Positions 17,068 to 25,143 of a DNA stretch of 64,000 nucleotides are shown piece by piece (position 1 is the stretch's first letter; each line of letters opens with the position of its first letter). The notes under the pieces are model-generated. The model worked only from the letters and a program-made list of their open reading frames with translations. It did no database searches and was not told where the DNA came from. The position numbers were made by a program, and so were the translations under genes. This stretch comes from Brevibacillus sp042683565 (lineage in GTDB: Bacteria > Bacillota > Bacilli > Brevibacillales > Brevibacillaceae), in contig NZ_JBHUJW010000034.1 of the NCBI RefSeq assembly GCF_042683565.1, forward strand, positions 1-64,000, in the 5' to 3' direction.

Positions 17068-18258
17068 TTATTCCCGCTGCTCCTGCCCGAGCACCTTGAC
17101 CAGCCGCTCCATCCCGGTGGCGATCTCTTGCGGAGACATTTGCGTGAAGTTCATGCGAATGGTGTTCCGCTGCGGATTTTCCACGTAGAAGGGCGCACCC
17201 GGTATGAACGCTACGCCCTGCTCTACCGCTTTTGCCAGCAGGGCCGTCGCATCGACCTGCTCGCCCAGCTTGACCCACAGGAACATCCCGCCCTTTGGCT
17301 CTATCCACGATACAGTGGCTGGGTCCAGCTGCTTCAGGTAGCTCTGCATCGTCTGCATATGCTCCCGATAGCGCGTGCCAAGCATCCGGACATGTGCGTC
17401 CAGATCAAAGTCCCGCAGCAAGTAATACAGCGCCTGCTGGTCGATAGAGCTGGACATCAGATCGGCAGCTTCCTTGATCTGCGTCAGCAGCCGGATGATC
17501 TGCCCAGGTCCGGTAATCCACCCCGTACGGATCGCAGGCACGACCGATTTGGAAAAGGTGCTCGTATACAGCACATGTGTCCGCTGCCGATCGAGGGCGA
17601 TCAGCGGCGTGTAGCGCTCCTCGGGTCGAAACTGGATGTCCCCGTACGGATCGTCCTCCAAAATGAGCGTATCGTATCGATAAGCAAGTTCGAGCAACGC
17701 CTGCCGCCTCGCTTCGCTCCACACTTTTCCGTCCGGATTGGAAAATGTCGGCACGACGTATATGAACTTTGGTTTGTATCTTTGCAATTTTTCTTCCAGG
17801 TCTTCGGGGAACATGCCGTCCTGATCCCCTTCTACCGGCACGACCTTCGCCTCGTAGGAGGAAAACGCCTGCAGCGCCGCCAAAAACGTAGGGTTCTCCG
17901 TCAGGACGACATCGCCAGCCGAGAGCATAATGCGACTCACCAGGTCGATCGCTTGCTGCGAACCGGTCGTGACCAGAATGTCCTCCGGTTTGGAAGCGAT
18001 TTCATTTTTGCTCATCTTAACGCCGATTGCCTCCCGCAATGGCAAGTATCCCTGGATCATCCCGTACTGCAGGGCGCCGCTTCCGGAGGCAAATACTTGC
18101 TCGAAAGCCCGCTGCAATGCTTCATCAGGAAAGTATTGGTTATTCGGAAAGCCGCCCGCAAAGGAAATGACGTTTTTCCCGCGGCGAATGATTTCGGTTG
18201 TCTCGGAAATAGCGGAAGTCTTGAATTGCTTGACTCGATCGGCGAAACGATAGTCCAT
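17068..18258 (-). CDS. PLP-dependent class I/II aminotransferase
   Basis: A fold-type I aminotransferase of 396 residues. The PLP lysine is K237 in STFSKSVVPAIRTGW. ISFAGGFPNNQYFP, YGMIQGYLPLREA, VTTGSQQAIDL and ILEDDPYGDIQF match the 2-aminoadipate/aromatic (LysN-like) subgroup. It begins a three-gene minus-strand set with the MBL hydrolase and kynA, which suggests a kynurenine or aromatic amino-acid substrate, but specificity is not shown. AAAGGGAGG precedes the ATG. Confidence 0.88.
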   Translation of the reverse strand: MDYRFADRVKQFKTSAISETTEIIRRGKNVISFAGGFPNNQYFPDEALQRAFEQVFASGSGALQYGMIQGYLPLREAIGVKMSKNEIASKPEDILVTTGSQQAIDLVSRIMLSAGDVVLTENPTFLAALQAFSSYEAKVVPVEGDQDGMFPEDLEEKLQRYKPKFIYVVPTFSNPDGKVWSEARRQALLELAYRYDTLILEDDPYGDIQFRPEERYTPLIALDRQRTHVLYTSTFSKSVVPAIRTGWITGPGQIIRLLTQIKEAADLMSSSIDQQALYYLLRDFDLDAHVRMLGTRYREHMQTMQSYLKQLDPATVSWIEPKGGMFLWVKLGEQVDATALLAKAVEQGVAFIPGAPFYVENPQRNTIRMNFTQMSPQEIATGMERLVKVLGQEQRE

Positions 18259-18541
18259 CGGATAGTCCTCCCTTTCTCTTCAACCACGTGCTGTTCCACT
18301 TGCCATCTTCTCCAATAGTGGCAATCCAGCGGGATGTACACCCGCTATTTTTTAAGTTATCATCCTTTTCAAATAAATTCTACTTTTTTGATATCACATT
18401 ACAGAGAACCCGGCAAGTATATTTCGGCTGGCCTGCCGGCGCAATCAACCGCTGCTGACCAGCACCAGAAAACCTGGCTGCACCAAGTCTTTTGGCGAAA
18501 CCCCATCTGCCGTTGCAATGGACAAGAATCTTTTCCATTCA
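18259..18541. other. Intergenic region upstream of the aminotransferase operon
   Basis: No gene seen. On the minus strand a six-pair hairpin AGCGGG/CCCGCT (18328-18346) is followed by GTGGAACAGCACG, which only faintly recalls a T-box core (GGTGGAACCGCG). The conserved specifier parts are not visible, so I do not call a riboswitch. Confidence 0.3.
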
Positions 18542-18542
18542 G

Positions 18543-18590
18543 AATAAAAAAAGAGCGCTCCCTCCGCAGTCGCCTGCATCCGAAGCACTC
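18543..18590 (-). terminator. Intrinsic terminator after yuiB
   Basis: On the minus strand an imperfect GC-rich stem (GAGTGCTTC with GGAGCGCTC) is followed by TTTTTTTATTC, just downstream of the yuiB stop. Confidence 0.65.
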
Positions 18591-18601
18591 TCCCTACTGT
18601 C

Positions 18602-18862
18602 TTAAAACATGCGATAGCCTTTTTTGCGCAGCGTCTGGATAGTCCAGCCGGAACCTACCGTTCCTGCCATCCCGCAGCCGAGAATGACCGCGTCCCAGAT
18701 GCCCGGAACCACTTTTTGATAGACCAGCGCCCCTACCACTACACCAAAAGCGATCACGACCGGAAACCACGTCGTCTTCAAGATCATGTTTAAAATAAAG
18801 CCGATGCCAAAACCGAGCACGGTAAAAAGCACAATGGAAACTACAAACTGAAGCAAGCTCAT
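18602..18862 (-). CDS. yuiB: YuiB-type small membrane protein
   Basis: An 86-residue protein with three hydrophobic helices (about residues 4-26, 32-50 and 55-72) rich in Gly and Val, ending in the basic tail TLRKKGYRMF. It matches the YuiB family in size and in its place between yuiA and yuiC homologues. Function is unknown. GGAGGG precedes the ATG. Confidence 0.75.
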   Translation of the reverse strand: MSLLQFVVSIVLFTVLGFGIGFILNMILKTTWFPVVIAFGVVVGALVYQKVVPGIWDAVILGCGMAGTVGSGWTIQTLRKKGYRMF

Positions 18863-19071
18863 CGATCTTACGCCCTCCTGCCTGTCTCGCTCATCAGCCC
18901 ATACACGATGAAAAAGATGGCTATTATCAAACTTCAGTGTAGCCGAAAGCGGCCGGACAGGTCAATACGGCCATGCCGGTCTGGCGGATTGGCGAAAAGC
19001 GTCGGGACGCTGCTCACAGCAAAAAGCCGGTGCGCTGTCGCATCCGGCTTCTGTACGTCGTATTTGTTGAT

Positions 19072-19215
19072 TTATTGGTTGCCTGCATTGGCGGGCTTCT
19101 CCTGATGATGAGTCCCGGCCCCTTCGCAGTTCGGGCAATTTTCCGTTCCTCCCAGGATCAGTTGAAAATATCCTTGGCCATTACAGTACGGGCATTGCTC
19201 TTGCTTTTTTCTCAT
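19072..19215 (-). CDS. yuiA: YuiA-type zinc-ribbon-like small protein, 47 aa
   Basis: A 47-codon frame from ATG 19215 with a GGGGGAG ribosome site. The product carries two CxxC pairs in DnaJ-like knuckles, CPYCNGQGYF and CPNCEGAGTH, so it probably binds one zinc ion. Size, motif and position beside yuiB match B. subtilis YuiA. Function unknown. The 19216-19497 stretch upstream shows no gene. Confidence 0.8.
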   Translation of the reverse strand: MRKKQEQCPYCNGQGYFQLILGGTENCPNCEGAGTHHQEKPANAGNQ

Positions 19216-19497
19216 GGTGATCTCCCCCTCCGATCTTGCTTGCGCTGGAAATAATTGAATTTATTTTCTGATTATTTTGATGTGTCTAACTTTATCAAAA
19301 AAACCACCTGTTGCACAATTTAATTTCCGATTGAAAAAGCAGAAAAAACCGTTATGTAAGCGGAAACATCGCGGTTTATCTGCATTTTTCGCACAATTCC
19401 TTACAAATCTTGCAGGAGGTGTACGGAAAGACCGAATCGATGTCATACGTTTGGTCCGCAGACGAGCATCCTGGCTGATCCGAAGCTGAAAAATGAA

Positions 19498-19525
19498 TGA
19501 CCCCCGGCGTGTCACCAAGGGGTCA
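19498..19525 (-). terminator. Probable terminator after the 83-aa gene
   Basis: TGACCCC (19498-19504) pairs with GGGGTCA (19519-19525). On the minus strand it is followed by TTCATTTTTC, eight bases after the stop of the 83-residue gene. Confidence 0.55.
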
Positions 19526-19532
19526 AAACGAT

Positions 19533-19784
19533 TTACTCGTCGTCGTCGTCCAAAAGTCCGTTGTCGATCATGTAGCGGAGATTTTCCCGATCCCGCTCCC
19601 GCCCTTTTTCCTTGAGCCGCTCGATGGCAGGGAGAATCAGGATGTCTATTTCGCGCTGCACATGCCAGGCGAGGTCGTGGCGGCCCTGCTCCTCCAGGTA
19701 GCCGCCCACTTCCATCAAGGCGTTGTAGCGCTCCATCTCTTCTCGGGTCAGCAGCCCTCTGACTTGAACACTCGCATGTCTCAT
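19533..19784 (-). CDS. Hypothetical acidic helical protein, 83 aa
   Basis: A short helical protein with an acidic tail (DDDDE). No domain is recognised. Its ATG lies two bases after the stop of the NADH dehydrogenase gene, so it is probably translated by coupling and co-transcribed with that gene. The arrangement suggests a role linked to the dehydrogenase, but nothing in the sequence shows which. Confidence 0.65.
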   Translation of the reverse strand: MRHASVQVRGLLTREEMERYNALMEVGGYLEEQGRHDLAWHVQREIDILILPAIERLKEKGRERDRENLRYMIDNGLLDDDDE

Positions 19785-19786
19785 GG

Positions 19787-20977
19787 CTACAGCTTCACTT
19801 TCTTCAAGGCGAGCCCGATGCCGCCGATTTTGTACAGATACCGCAGGTCGCTTGCCTTTTTCAGCATGGCTGCCGTGCTGCCAAAGACTTTCTTCCCGCC
19901 GACCTGACCGATGCCCTCACCTTTTCCGAGAGAAGCGAGCGTGCCCTGAAGATGCGGCGTAAACTTTTGGACCGGCTCTTGACGAATCAGGGCGACAAGG
20001 TTTTCACCGAGTGCCTCGCCTTCCTGCACCGCGATTTGCGCCGTCGGGGGATACGGGCGTCCTTCTTCGTTGAAGATCAGGGCGCAGTCGCCGACGACGA
20101 AAACATTTTCGTAACCGGGCGCGCGCAAATATTCATCTACTTTGACGCGGCCGCGCATGACTTCAAAGCCGGCGTTTTCCACGATGCTGTTGCCGCGCAC
20201 GCCTGCCGCCCAGATCACCGTCTTGGTCTTGATTTCTTCTCCGGTCGCGAGCAGGACACCATCCGGCGTGCACTGCTTGATCGGGGTTCCGATCTTGAAC
20301 TCGATTCCCTTTTTGCCGAGGACGTCCATCGCATAGCTGACCAGCTCCGGATCAAAGCCAGGCAATGCCGTAGGAGCGGCTTCGATGCAATACACTTTCA
20401 CGACGCTCGGGTCGACGTCAAACTCTGCGCACAGTTCCGGCAGACGATCGCCCAGTTCGCCGCAGAACTCGATGCCGGTAAAGCCGGCCCCGCCGACTAC
20501 GAAGGTGACGTAATCCGTGCGATGCGGCTCGTTTTTGAATTTGGAGAACATGTACGAGATGTGCTCGCGGATGTTGCGCACCGCGTTGATGCTGCGGATG
20601 CTGAACGCATGCTCCTTCAGCCCTTCGATGCCGAACGTCTCCGGCTCGCTGCCAAGGCCGATCACGAGGTAATCGTAGGAGAGGATTTCGCCGCTCGCAA
20701 GCGTCACCGTCTGCTCCTCGGGCTGGATGGACTGTACCGTTCCTTTGATGAAATTCACTTTATCCTCGTCAATGATCCTGTCCAGGTCTACGCGGGCGTG
20801 GTCAGCCGAAGCCGTCCCCGCCGCAGGCTCATGCAGCCAGGTCGTAATGTAATGGTAGTTGTGCTTGTTGACCAAGGTTACTTCCGCTTCGTTGTAATTC
20901 AGCTTTTTTTGCAGTTGCAACGTGGTGAGCAGGCCTCCGTATCCGGCGCCAAGGATGAGGATTTTGGGTGTGCTCAT
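19787..20977 (-). CDS. yumB: Type II NADH dehydrogenase (YumB/Ndh)
   Basis: A single-subunit, non-proton-pumping NADH:menaquinone oxidoreductase of 396 residues that sits on the inner face of the membrane. The FAD-binding motif is ILGAGYGGLL at the N-terminus. The NADH-binding motif is VVGGAGFTGIEFCGEL near residue 165, and VFVVGDCALI lies near 295 for the second FAD contact. The C-terminal region has the amphipathic stretch used for membrane attachment. ATG 20977 has AAGGG five bases upstream. Two Rex-like boxes lie upstream, suggesting control by the NADH/NAD ratio. Confidence 0.93.
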   Translation of the reverse strand: MSTPKILILGAGYGGLLTTLQLQKKLNYNEAEVTLVNKHNYHYITTWLHEPAAGTASADHARVDLDRIIDEDKVNFIKGTVQSIQPEEQTVTLASGEILSYDYLVIGLGSEPETFGIEGLKEHAFSIRSINAVRNIREHISYMFSKFKNEPHRTDYVTFVVGGAGFTGIEFCGELGDRLPELCAEFDVDPSVVKVYCIEAAPTALPGFDPELVSYAMDVLGKKGIEFKIGTPIKQCTPDGVLLATGEEIKTKTVIWAAGVRGNSIVENAGFEVMRGRVKVDEYLRAPGYENVFVVGDCALIFNEEGRPYPPTAQIAVQEGEALGENLVALIRQEPVQKFTPHLQGTLASLGKGEGIGQVGGKKVFGSTAAMLKKASDLRYLYKIGGIGLALKKVKL

Positions 20978-21026
20978 GGTATCCCTTCCATTCGTCATGG
21001 TAATGGTAATTGAACATGCAGGAGGT

Positions 21027-21044
21027 TTGTGCGAAATTTCACGT
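21027..21044. promoter_or_regulatory. Rex-like operator 1 upstream of ndh
   Basis: TTGTGC-GAAATT-TCACGT matches the Rex consensus TTGTGA-N6-TCACAA at nine of twelve positions. It lies 50 bases upstream of the dehydrogenase start codon, a position suited to repression. Confidence 0.45.
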
Positions 21045-21181
21045 GGTCTGATATGGGAAAATCGGCTTCGCCAGCCATTGACGAAGTTTTGGTTGCACTT
21101 ATACTAGATAAGATACCCCAAACCCGGATGCGTTTCGTTTCGGAAAGTATGCCCTGTCAGGAGTTACGAGCGATGCTGAAC

Positions 21182-21199
21182 CTGTGAAAAAATGCACAA
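21182..21199. promoter_or_regulatory. Rex-like operator 2
   Basis: CTGTGA-AAAAAT-GCACAA matches the Rex consensus at ten of twelve positions. It lies between the divergent NADH dehydrogenase and ferredoxin-NADP reductase genes and could act on either. Confidence 0.45.
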
Positions 21200-21300
21200 A
21201 GGTCAGGGAAATGTGTCGATTTCTTAACAGTTACCATCATCTTATCCAGTGCTGCCCCGATTTGCAAGGTTTTTTTACCCATTGACCGAATTTTCTCCGC

Positions 21301-21329
21301 TTTTTTTCAAAAGAGAGTATCTGTATAAT
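21301..21329 (+). promoter_or_regulatory. Promoter of the ferredoxin-NADP reductase gene
   Basis: A perfect TATAAT at 21324-21329 lies 43 bases before the TTG start codon. The -35 region at 21301 is only a T-run. The rest of 20978-21371 holds the two Rex-like boxes and no gene. Confidence 0.45.
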
Positions 21330-21371
21330 GAGGGATGTGTTGGTTCAGACTATTTTAGGAGGTGCTTTGGA

Positions 21372-22382
21372 TTGAATTTTCTGCAAAAGGATGAGCAAAT
21401 CTACGACATCACAATCATTGGAGGCGGACCAGCCGGCTTGTTCACCGCGTTCTACGGCGGAATGCGTCAGGCGAGCGTAAAAATTATCGAGAGCATGCCC
21501 CAGCTCGGCGGGCAGTTGTCTGCTCTTTATCCGGAGAAATACATATACGATGTAGCCGGATTCCCGAAGATTTTGGCTCAAGATCTGATCAATAATCTGA
21601 AAGATCAGATTTCTCGCTTTCAGCAAACCATCTGCCTCGAAGAAAAGGTAGAGAACGTCGTCAAAAAAGCGGACGAGGTCTTTGAGATTACGACAGACAA
21701 AGGCATCCACTACTCCAAGGCTGTGATTGTGACAGCCGGCGTAGGCGCTTTTGAACCGCGCAAACTCGAACATCCAGATGCCGTCAAGTACGAAAAATCC
21801 AACTTGCACTACTTTGTTACCGACCTGAATTCCTTCAAGGGCCAGCGCGTCGCCGTCTTCGGCGGAGGCGATTCTGCCCTGGACTGGTCGCTGATGCTCG
21901 AACCAATCGCAAAAGAAGTCCACCTCATCCACCGCAGAGACAAATTCCGCGCCCATGAGCACAGCGTCGACATGCTGATGCAATCGAAAGTCAACGTCAT
22001 AACCCCCTATGAAGTCGCGGCGCTGCACGGCGATGACAAAATCGAGCGCATCACGCTCTCCAACTGCACGACCAAAGAAGAGCGGGAACTGGAGGTCGAT
22101 GCGGTCATCGTGAACTTTGGCTTCATCTCCTCTCTCGGTCCGATCAAAAACTGGGGACTGGAGCTGGAAAAAGGGGCAATCGTGGTCGACAGCCGGATGG
22201 AAACGAACATCCCGGGCATTTTCGCGGCCGGGGACATCGCGACCTATCCCGGCAAGGTGAAGCTGATCGCGGTGGGCTTTGGCGAGGCGCCGACTGCCGT
22301 GAACAATGCAGTGAGCTACTTCAATCCGGATGCGAAACTGCAGCCTGGGCACTCTTCTAGTATGGACAATTTCAAAGCATAA
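21372..22382 (+). CDS. yumC: Ferredoxin/flavodoxin-NADP reductase, YumC type
   Basis: A 336-residue thioredoxin-reductase-like FAD enzyme that reduces ferredoxin or flavodoxin with NADPH. FAD motif IIGGGPAGLFTAFYG is near residue 17, NADP motif VAVFGGGDSALDW near 160, and the second FAD contact GIFAAGDIATYPGK near 285. The CxxC of thioredoxin reductase is absent, as expected for this family. The start is TTG 21372 with AGGAGG ten bases upstream. A strong terminator follows. Confidence 0.93.
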   Translation: MNFLQKDEQIYDITIIGGGPAGLFTAFYGGMRQASVKIIESMPQLGGQLSALYPEKYIYDVAGFPKILAQDLINNLKDQISRFQQTICLEEKVENVVKKADEVFEITTDKGIHYSKAVIVTAGVGAFEPRKLEHPDAVKYEKSNLHYFVTDLNSFKGQRVAVFGGGDSALDWSLMLEPIAKEVHLIHRRDKFRAHEHSVDMLMQSKVNVITPYEVAALHGDDKIERITLSNCTTKEERELEVDAVIVNFGFISSLGPIKNWGLELEKGAIVVDSRMETNIPGIFAAGDIATYPGKVKLIAVGFGEAPTAVNNAVSYFNPDAKLQPGHSSSMDNFKA

Positions 22383-22401
22383 AGTTTGACCATTCAGGCG
22401 A

Positions 22402-22430
22402 AAGCACGGGAGATTTCCCGTGCTTTTTTT
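22402..22430 (+). terminator. Intrinsic terminator after yumC
   Basis: AAGCACGGGA pairs with TCCCGTGCTT around GATT and is followed by TTTTT, 20 bases after the stop codon. Confidence 0.92.
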
Positions 22431-22586
22431 GTTGGCATCAGGCCGGCTCCTGAGGTTGGGGCGAAAAAGCGGCGATTTTTGGCCGTCTTCCCGAGCAATC
22501 TTTTCCTGCCCCGGCCCCCCTGCATACTCGCCCTGCTCGTTGCACACAGTAGAAAGGACATGCAGTTTGCCTGGGGAGGGGATGTC

Positions 22587-22871
22587 ATGGATCACCTTTG
22601 CCCGGTCTGCAACGGGCTGGCGGCCTTTGTCCAGCATTGCTCGCGCTGCGGCAAGCGGCTGGATGACGGGGGGAGGTTGTACGACTTGTACGGGGACTAC
22701 AGTCCGTACCGGGAGATTGACGACGCCAAGCTGGACAACGGCTATCCTGATCGCCAGCAGCATCAGTGCATGCACGCAGGCTGGTGTTCGCAATGCCGCA
22801 CAATGCAGGCAGTGGCAGTCAAAGAATGGACTTTGCAGATGGTCGACGCACAAAAGGACGCGTACGAATGA
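22587..22871 (+). CDS. Small zinc-ribbon protein, 94 aa
   Basis: Four paired cysteines at the N-terminus (CPVCNG and CSRCGKR) form a probable zinc ribbon. A second set follows near residues 61-70 (CMHAGWCSQC). The middle is acidic and Tyr/Asp-rich (LYGDYSPYREIDD). The family is not recognised. ATG 22587 has GGGGAGGGG just upstream; earlier in-frame codons have none. It converges on the secreted-protein gene that follows. Confidence 0.65.
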   Translation: MDHLCPVCNGLAAFVQHCSRCGKRLDDGGRLYDLYGDYSPYREIDDAKLDNGYPDRQQHQCMHAGWCSQCRTMQAVAVKEWTLQMVDAQKDAYE

Positions 22872-22890
22872 CACGTCCTTTTGTCGTTGC

Positions 22891-23499
22891 TTATTTTTTC
22901 TTCTCCGCCAGCTTTTTCGCCAGCCATTCGTTTTTGGCCTTCATCTGTTCCAGCAGCTTGGGCAGCACCCCACTGATCCTGGCGGCATCCCCGGAGGCAA
23001 TCGCGGCGTCGAATTCCTCGTGCACCTGCCTGAACTTTTCCCTCAAGGCCTGCCTGTTTTCCTTTTCTCCTGCCTGATCCTGGCTCCCGCGATTTTTTTC
23101 CTTCCACTCCTTGTATTTCTGCTCCATCTGCTCGCTGGTGATTTCTCCATTTTTGACCTGCTCTCTTAGCCTGGATCTCATCTGCATTTTTTCTTCGCTC
23201 GCTGCCTCACGCGCGGCCCGCAGCTGCTCCAGCAGTTTTTCCCGCTCCTTGAACACGGCCTGCCACTCCCCTACGCTGCCTGGCGTGTACTTTTCCGCAA
23301 GCAGCGTCATGTACATCCGCTGGTGGGCGTCCATGTGCATGCCGTACCGCATCTTTTCGTGCCATTGCCCGTGATCCGGGTGGGCGTGAGCGGTGCTGTT
23401 CTCCAAAACGATCGGGCTTCCCGCTGCCTGAACGCTGGCCGGCACCGCCAATCCGACGACCAGAGCCGTCGCCACCATTCCTTTTTTCCAATGCTTCAT
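22891..23499 (-). CDS. Secreted helical, charged protein
   Basis: A 202-residue exported protein. Residues 1-26 form a signal peptide (MKHWKKG, a hydrophobic core, then ASVQAAG), so it is probably released outside the membrane. A His/Met-rich stretch follows (HAHPDHGQWHEKMRYGMHMDAHQRMYM), here about residues 38-65, then long charged helices suited to a coiled coil. The His/Met cluster suggests metal binding, in the manner of CpxP/Spy-like or copper-binding proteins, but this is inference. ATG 23499 fits AAAGGAG better than the upstream GTG. Confidence 0.7.
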   Translation of the reverse strand: MKHWKKGMVATALVVGLAVPASVQAAGSPIVLENSTAHAHPDHGQWHEKMRYGMHMDAHQRMYMTLLAEKYTPGSVGEWQAVFKEREKLLEQLRAAREAASEEKMQMRSRLREQVKNGEITSEQMEQKYKEWKEKNRGSQDQAGEKENRQALREKFRQVHEEFDAAIASGDAARISGVLPKLLEQMKAKNEWLAKKLAEKKK

Positions 23500-23647
23500 G
23501 CTGTTCACTCCTTTTCCGATGTGCGTGAGAGGAAAACGGCCAGCCTGCTGCGCCGCTTTCCTCCGAAAGTGTGTCCACGGATTGTGGCACGGTTGTTGAA
23601 GAAATGTGGAAAAATGTGTAATTCACTTCACTTATCTGGATCGCTGC

Positions 23648-24007
23648 CTAAAAAGGGCGCAGCTCCTCCCGATCCAGCCCAAGCAGCTTGACCAGCCCCA
23701 TCTGTTCGAGATCCTGCTTCGTCTTGGGGGTGCCGTGCCGGTAAATGATCTGGTAGATCGCGCGCAAATTGTCGTCGTATTCGTCGTTGTCCCTGTCCGG
23801 CATGTCCGACCAGAGAGTATGTCCGTGCATCCACATCATGAAATCTCCGTGCACGCAGTTGTTCATCAGGTCACGCAGCATACCGACTTCCACATCGGTT
23901 GCCTCAATTTCAAAATCGTAGGTGGACGAGCCTTTTTCATCGCGGATTTCCGCGACGGTCGTCCCGCTCTGCAGCGTGATGTAATAGCGTTTTTTATCCA
24001 GGGCCAC
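23648..24007 (-). CDS. Hypothetical cytoplasmic protein, 119 aa
   Basis: A small soluble protein with an acidic middle and the motif VHGDFMMWMHGHTLWSDMP; no domain is recognised. It has no signal peptide or membrane segment. Codon use is like the neighbouring genes and a GGAGAGGGTGG site precedes the ATG, so it is probably expressed. Function unknown. Confidence 0.65.
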   Translation of the reverse strand: MALDKKRYYITLQSGTTVAEIRDEKGSSTYDFEIEATDVEVGMLRDLMNNCVHGDFMMWMHGHTLWSDMPDRDNDEYDDNLRAIYQIIYRHGTPKTKQDLEQMGLVKLLGLDREELRPF

Positions 24008-24078
24008 CCTCTCCTAACTTGTGAACTTGCCCTGCCTTGAGCGGAGCCTTTGAAGGTTTTGCGCAAGCATCCCCTTTT

Positions 24079-24792
24079 ATGTTGCTCCCTCCAAAGGGAA
24101 AATATGTATTTCGTGATCCGAAAAATTTTTGCGTGATCGTCGCGGTCACCCCGCAGGCCATTTCTGAATTGACGCTGAAACATGCTGTTCAAAAGGCGAT
24201 TGACAACAACATCGACATAAGACTGCTTCGGCTCGATTCTGAATCCGCCTATTACACGACCCGCCTGACCCTGAACGACACGAATGCCATCAAGATCGAT
24301 TCCATCACATCCCTGGACAGTGCCAAAGCGAAATACGAGACGGCCGCTGATGCCATCAGAGACTATAAAGTCGCGGAAGCAACCTGGAAAATACAAGAAA
24401 ACGCCGTTCGACTCGATGTCTGCAAAGCGTACTTCGCCGTTGTTGCATCCAAAGAGAAGCTGGACGTGCAGAACAAGTACGTCAAGGTGCGAGAGTGGGC
24501 TCGCAGCTCCAGCGAAGACGCGAAAGAGACCCTGCATGAGCTCGAAGCGAAGTATCGCGAAGCACTGGCGAAGCTGAATCAACTGATGAGCGAAAAGAGC
24601 GACAAGGAATGGAAGTTCGTATCCGACAGCTATTCCTTCTCTCCTCTGCTCTCTGTCGAGGAATACAAAAAAAGCTCCGCAAGCCAAAACGCGGCTGAAG
24701 AGCGCTATCACCAGCCCTACATCGACTACTTGAACGGCAAGGCATCTGCAAAAGAGCTGGCCGGGCAGGAAGAAAGCCGGGAATCTGCATGA
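24079..24792 (+). CDS. TolC-like (outer-membrane efflux fold) protein, probable signal-peptide frameshift
   Basis: The body resembles TolC-family repeats: ELTLKHAVQKAIDNN at the start, then paired long helices (YETAADAIRDYKVAEATW, ENAVRLDVCKAYFAV) and a coiled coil to the end. At about 238 residues it holds only half of a usual TolC monomer. The open frame has no signal peptide, yet a separate ATG at 24104 with AAAGGGAAAAT ahead encodes MYFVIRKIFA and then stops. That reading joins the main frame if one base is added in the A5-T5 run at 24121-24130, giving a normal signal peptide. It may therefore be a pseudogene, phase-variable, or a sequencing error. Confidence 0.6.
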   Translation: MLLPPKGKYVFRDPKNFCVIVAVTPQAISELTLKHAVQKAIDNNIDIRLLRLDSESAYYTTRLTLNDTNAIKIDSITSLDSAKAKYETAADAIRDYKVAEATWKIQENAVRLDVCKAYFAVVASKEKLDVQNKYVKVREWARSSSEDAKETLHELEAKYREALAKLNQLMSEKSDKEWKFVSDSYSFSPLLSVEEYKKSSASQNAAEERYHQPYIDYLNGKASAKELAGQEESRESA

Positions 24793-24898
24793 GAGATCGA
24801 GGATACATTCGGAAAAGTTCCTCATCATATATAGAAAGCGTGGCTGGCAAGAACCTTTTTTCGCATGTTCTCGCCGCCGCGCTTTTTGTATTGCTTCC

Positions 24899-25015
24899 TT
24901 ACTTGTTTTCTTTCCGCAAGTTATGCCCCGTATTTTCCCCCGTGTTGGGCGGCGTGCTGCGCGAGCCTGCCGATGCCTCTGTCGGTCGTTTGTCCTTGTT
25001 GTTGTGCTTGGCCAT
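24899..25015 (-). CDS. Very small hydrophilic protein, 38 aa
   Basis: A 38-codon frame starting MAKHNNKDKR, rich in Lys, Asn, Thr, Ser and Gly, with no hydrophobic segment. AGGAGG stands ten bases before ATG 25015; another ATG in a different frame is too close to that site. Composition recalls small spore-associated or disordered proteins, but I recognise no family. Upstream is a perfect ATGATCATACGATCAT-type palindrome near 25033-25048. Confidence 0.4.
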   Translation of the reverse strand: MAKHNNKDKRPTEASAGSRSTPPNTGENTGHNLRKENK

Positions 25016-25065
25016 TGTTCTTCATTCCTCCTGATCGTATGATCATACTGTCGTAGTATGTCCCG

Positions 25066-25110
25066 CGGAAAAATGAAAAACACCTTGACCCGCGCTGCAG
25101 GCCAAAGTGT
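25066..25110 (-). terminator. Intrinsic terminator of the CuA lipoprotein gene
   Basis: On the minus strand ACACTTTGGCC pairs imperfectly with GGTCAAGGTGT, followed by TTTTTCATTTTTCC. Confidence 0.75.
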
Positions 25111-25143
25111 CTTCGTGATCTTGCAAATTCGGTGTGAACCGGT

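Noticed and set aside
18290..18330. Possible T-box leader (GTGGAACAGCACG) before the aminotransferase
   Set aside because: The core differs from GGTGGAACCGCG, and no specifier stem or terminator pair is visible.
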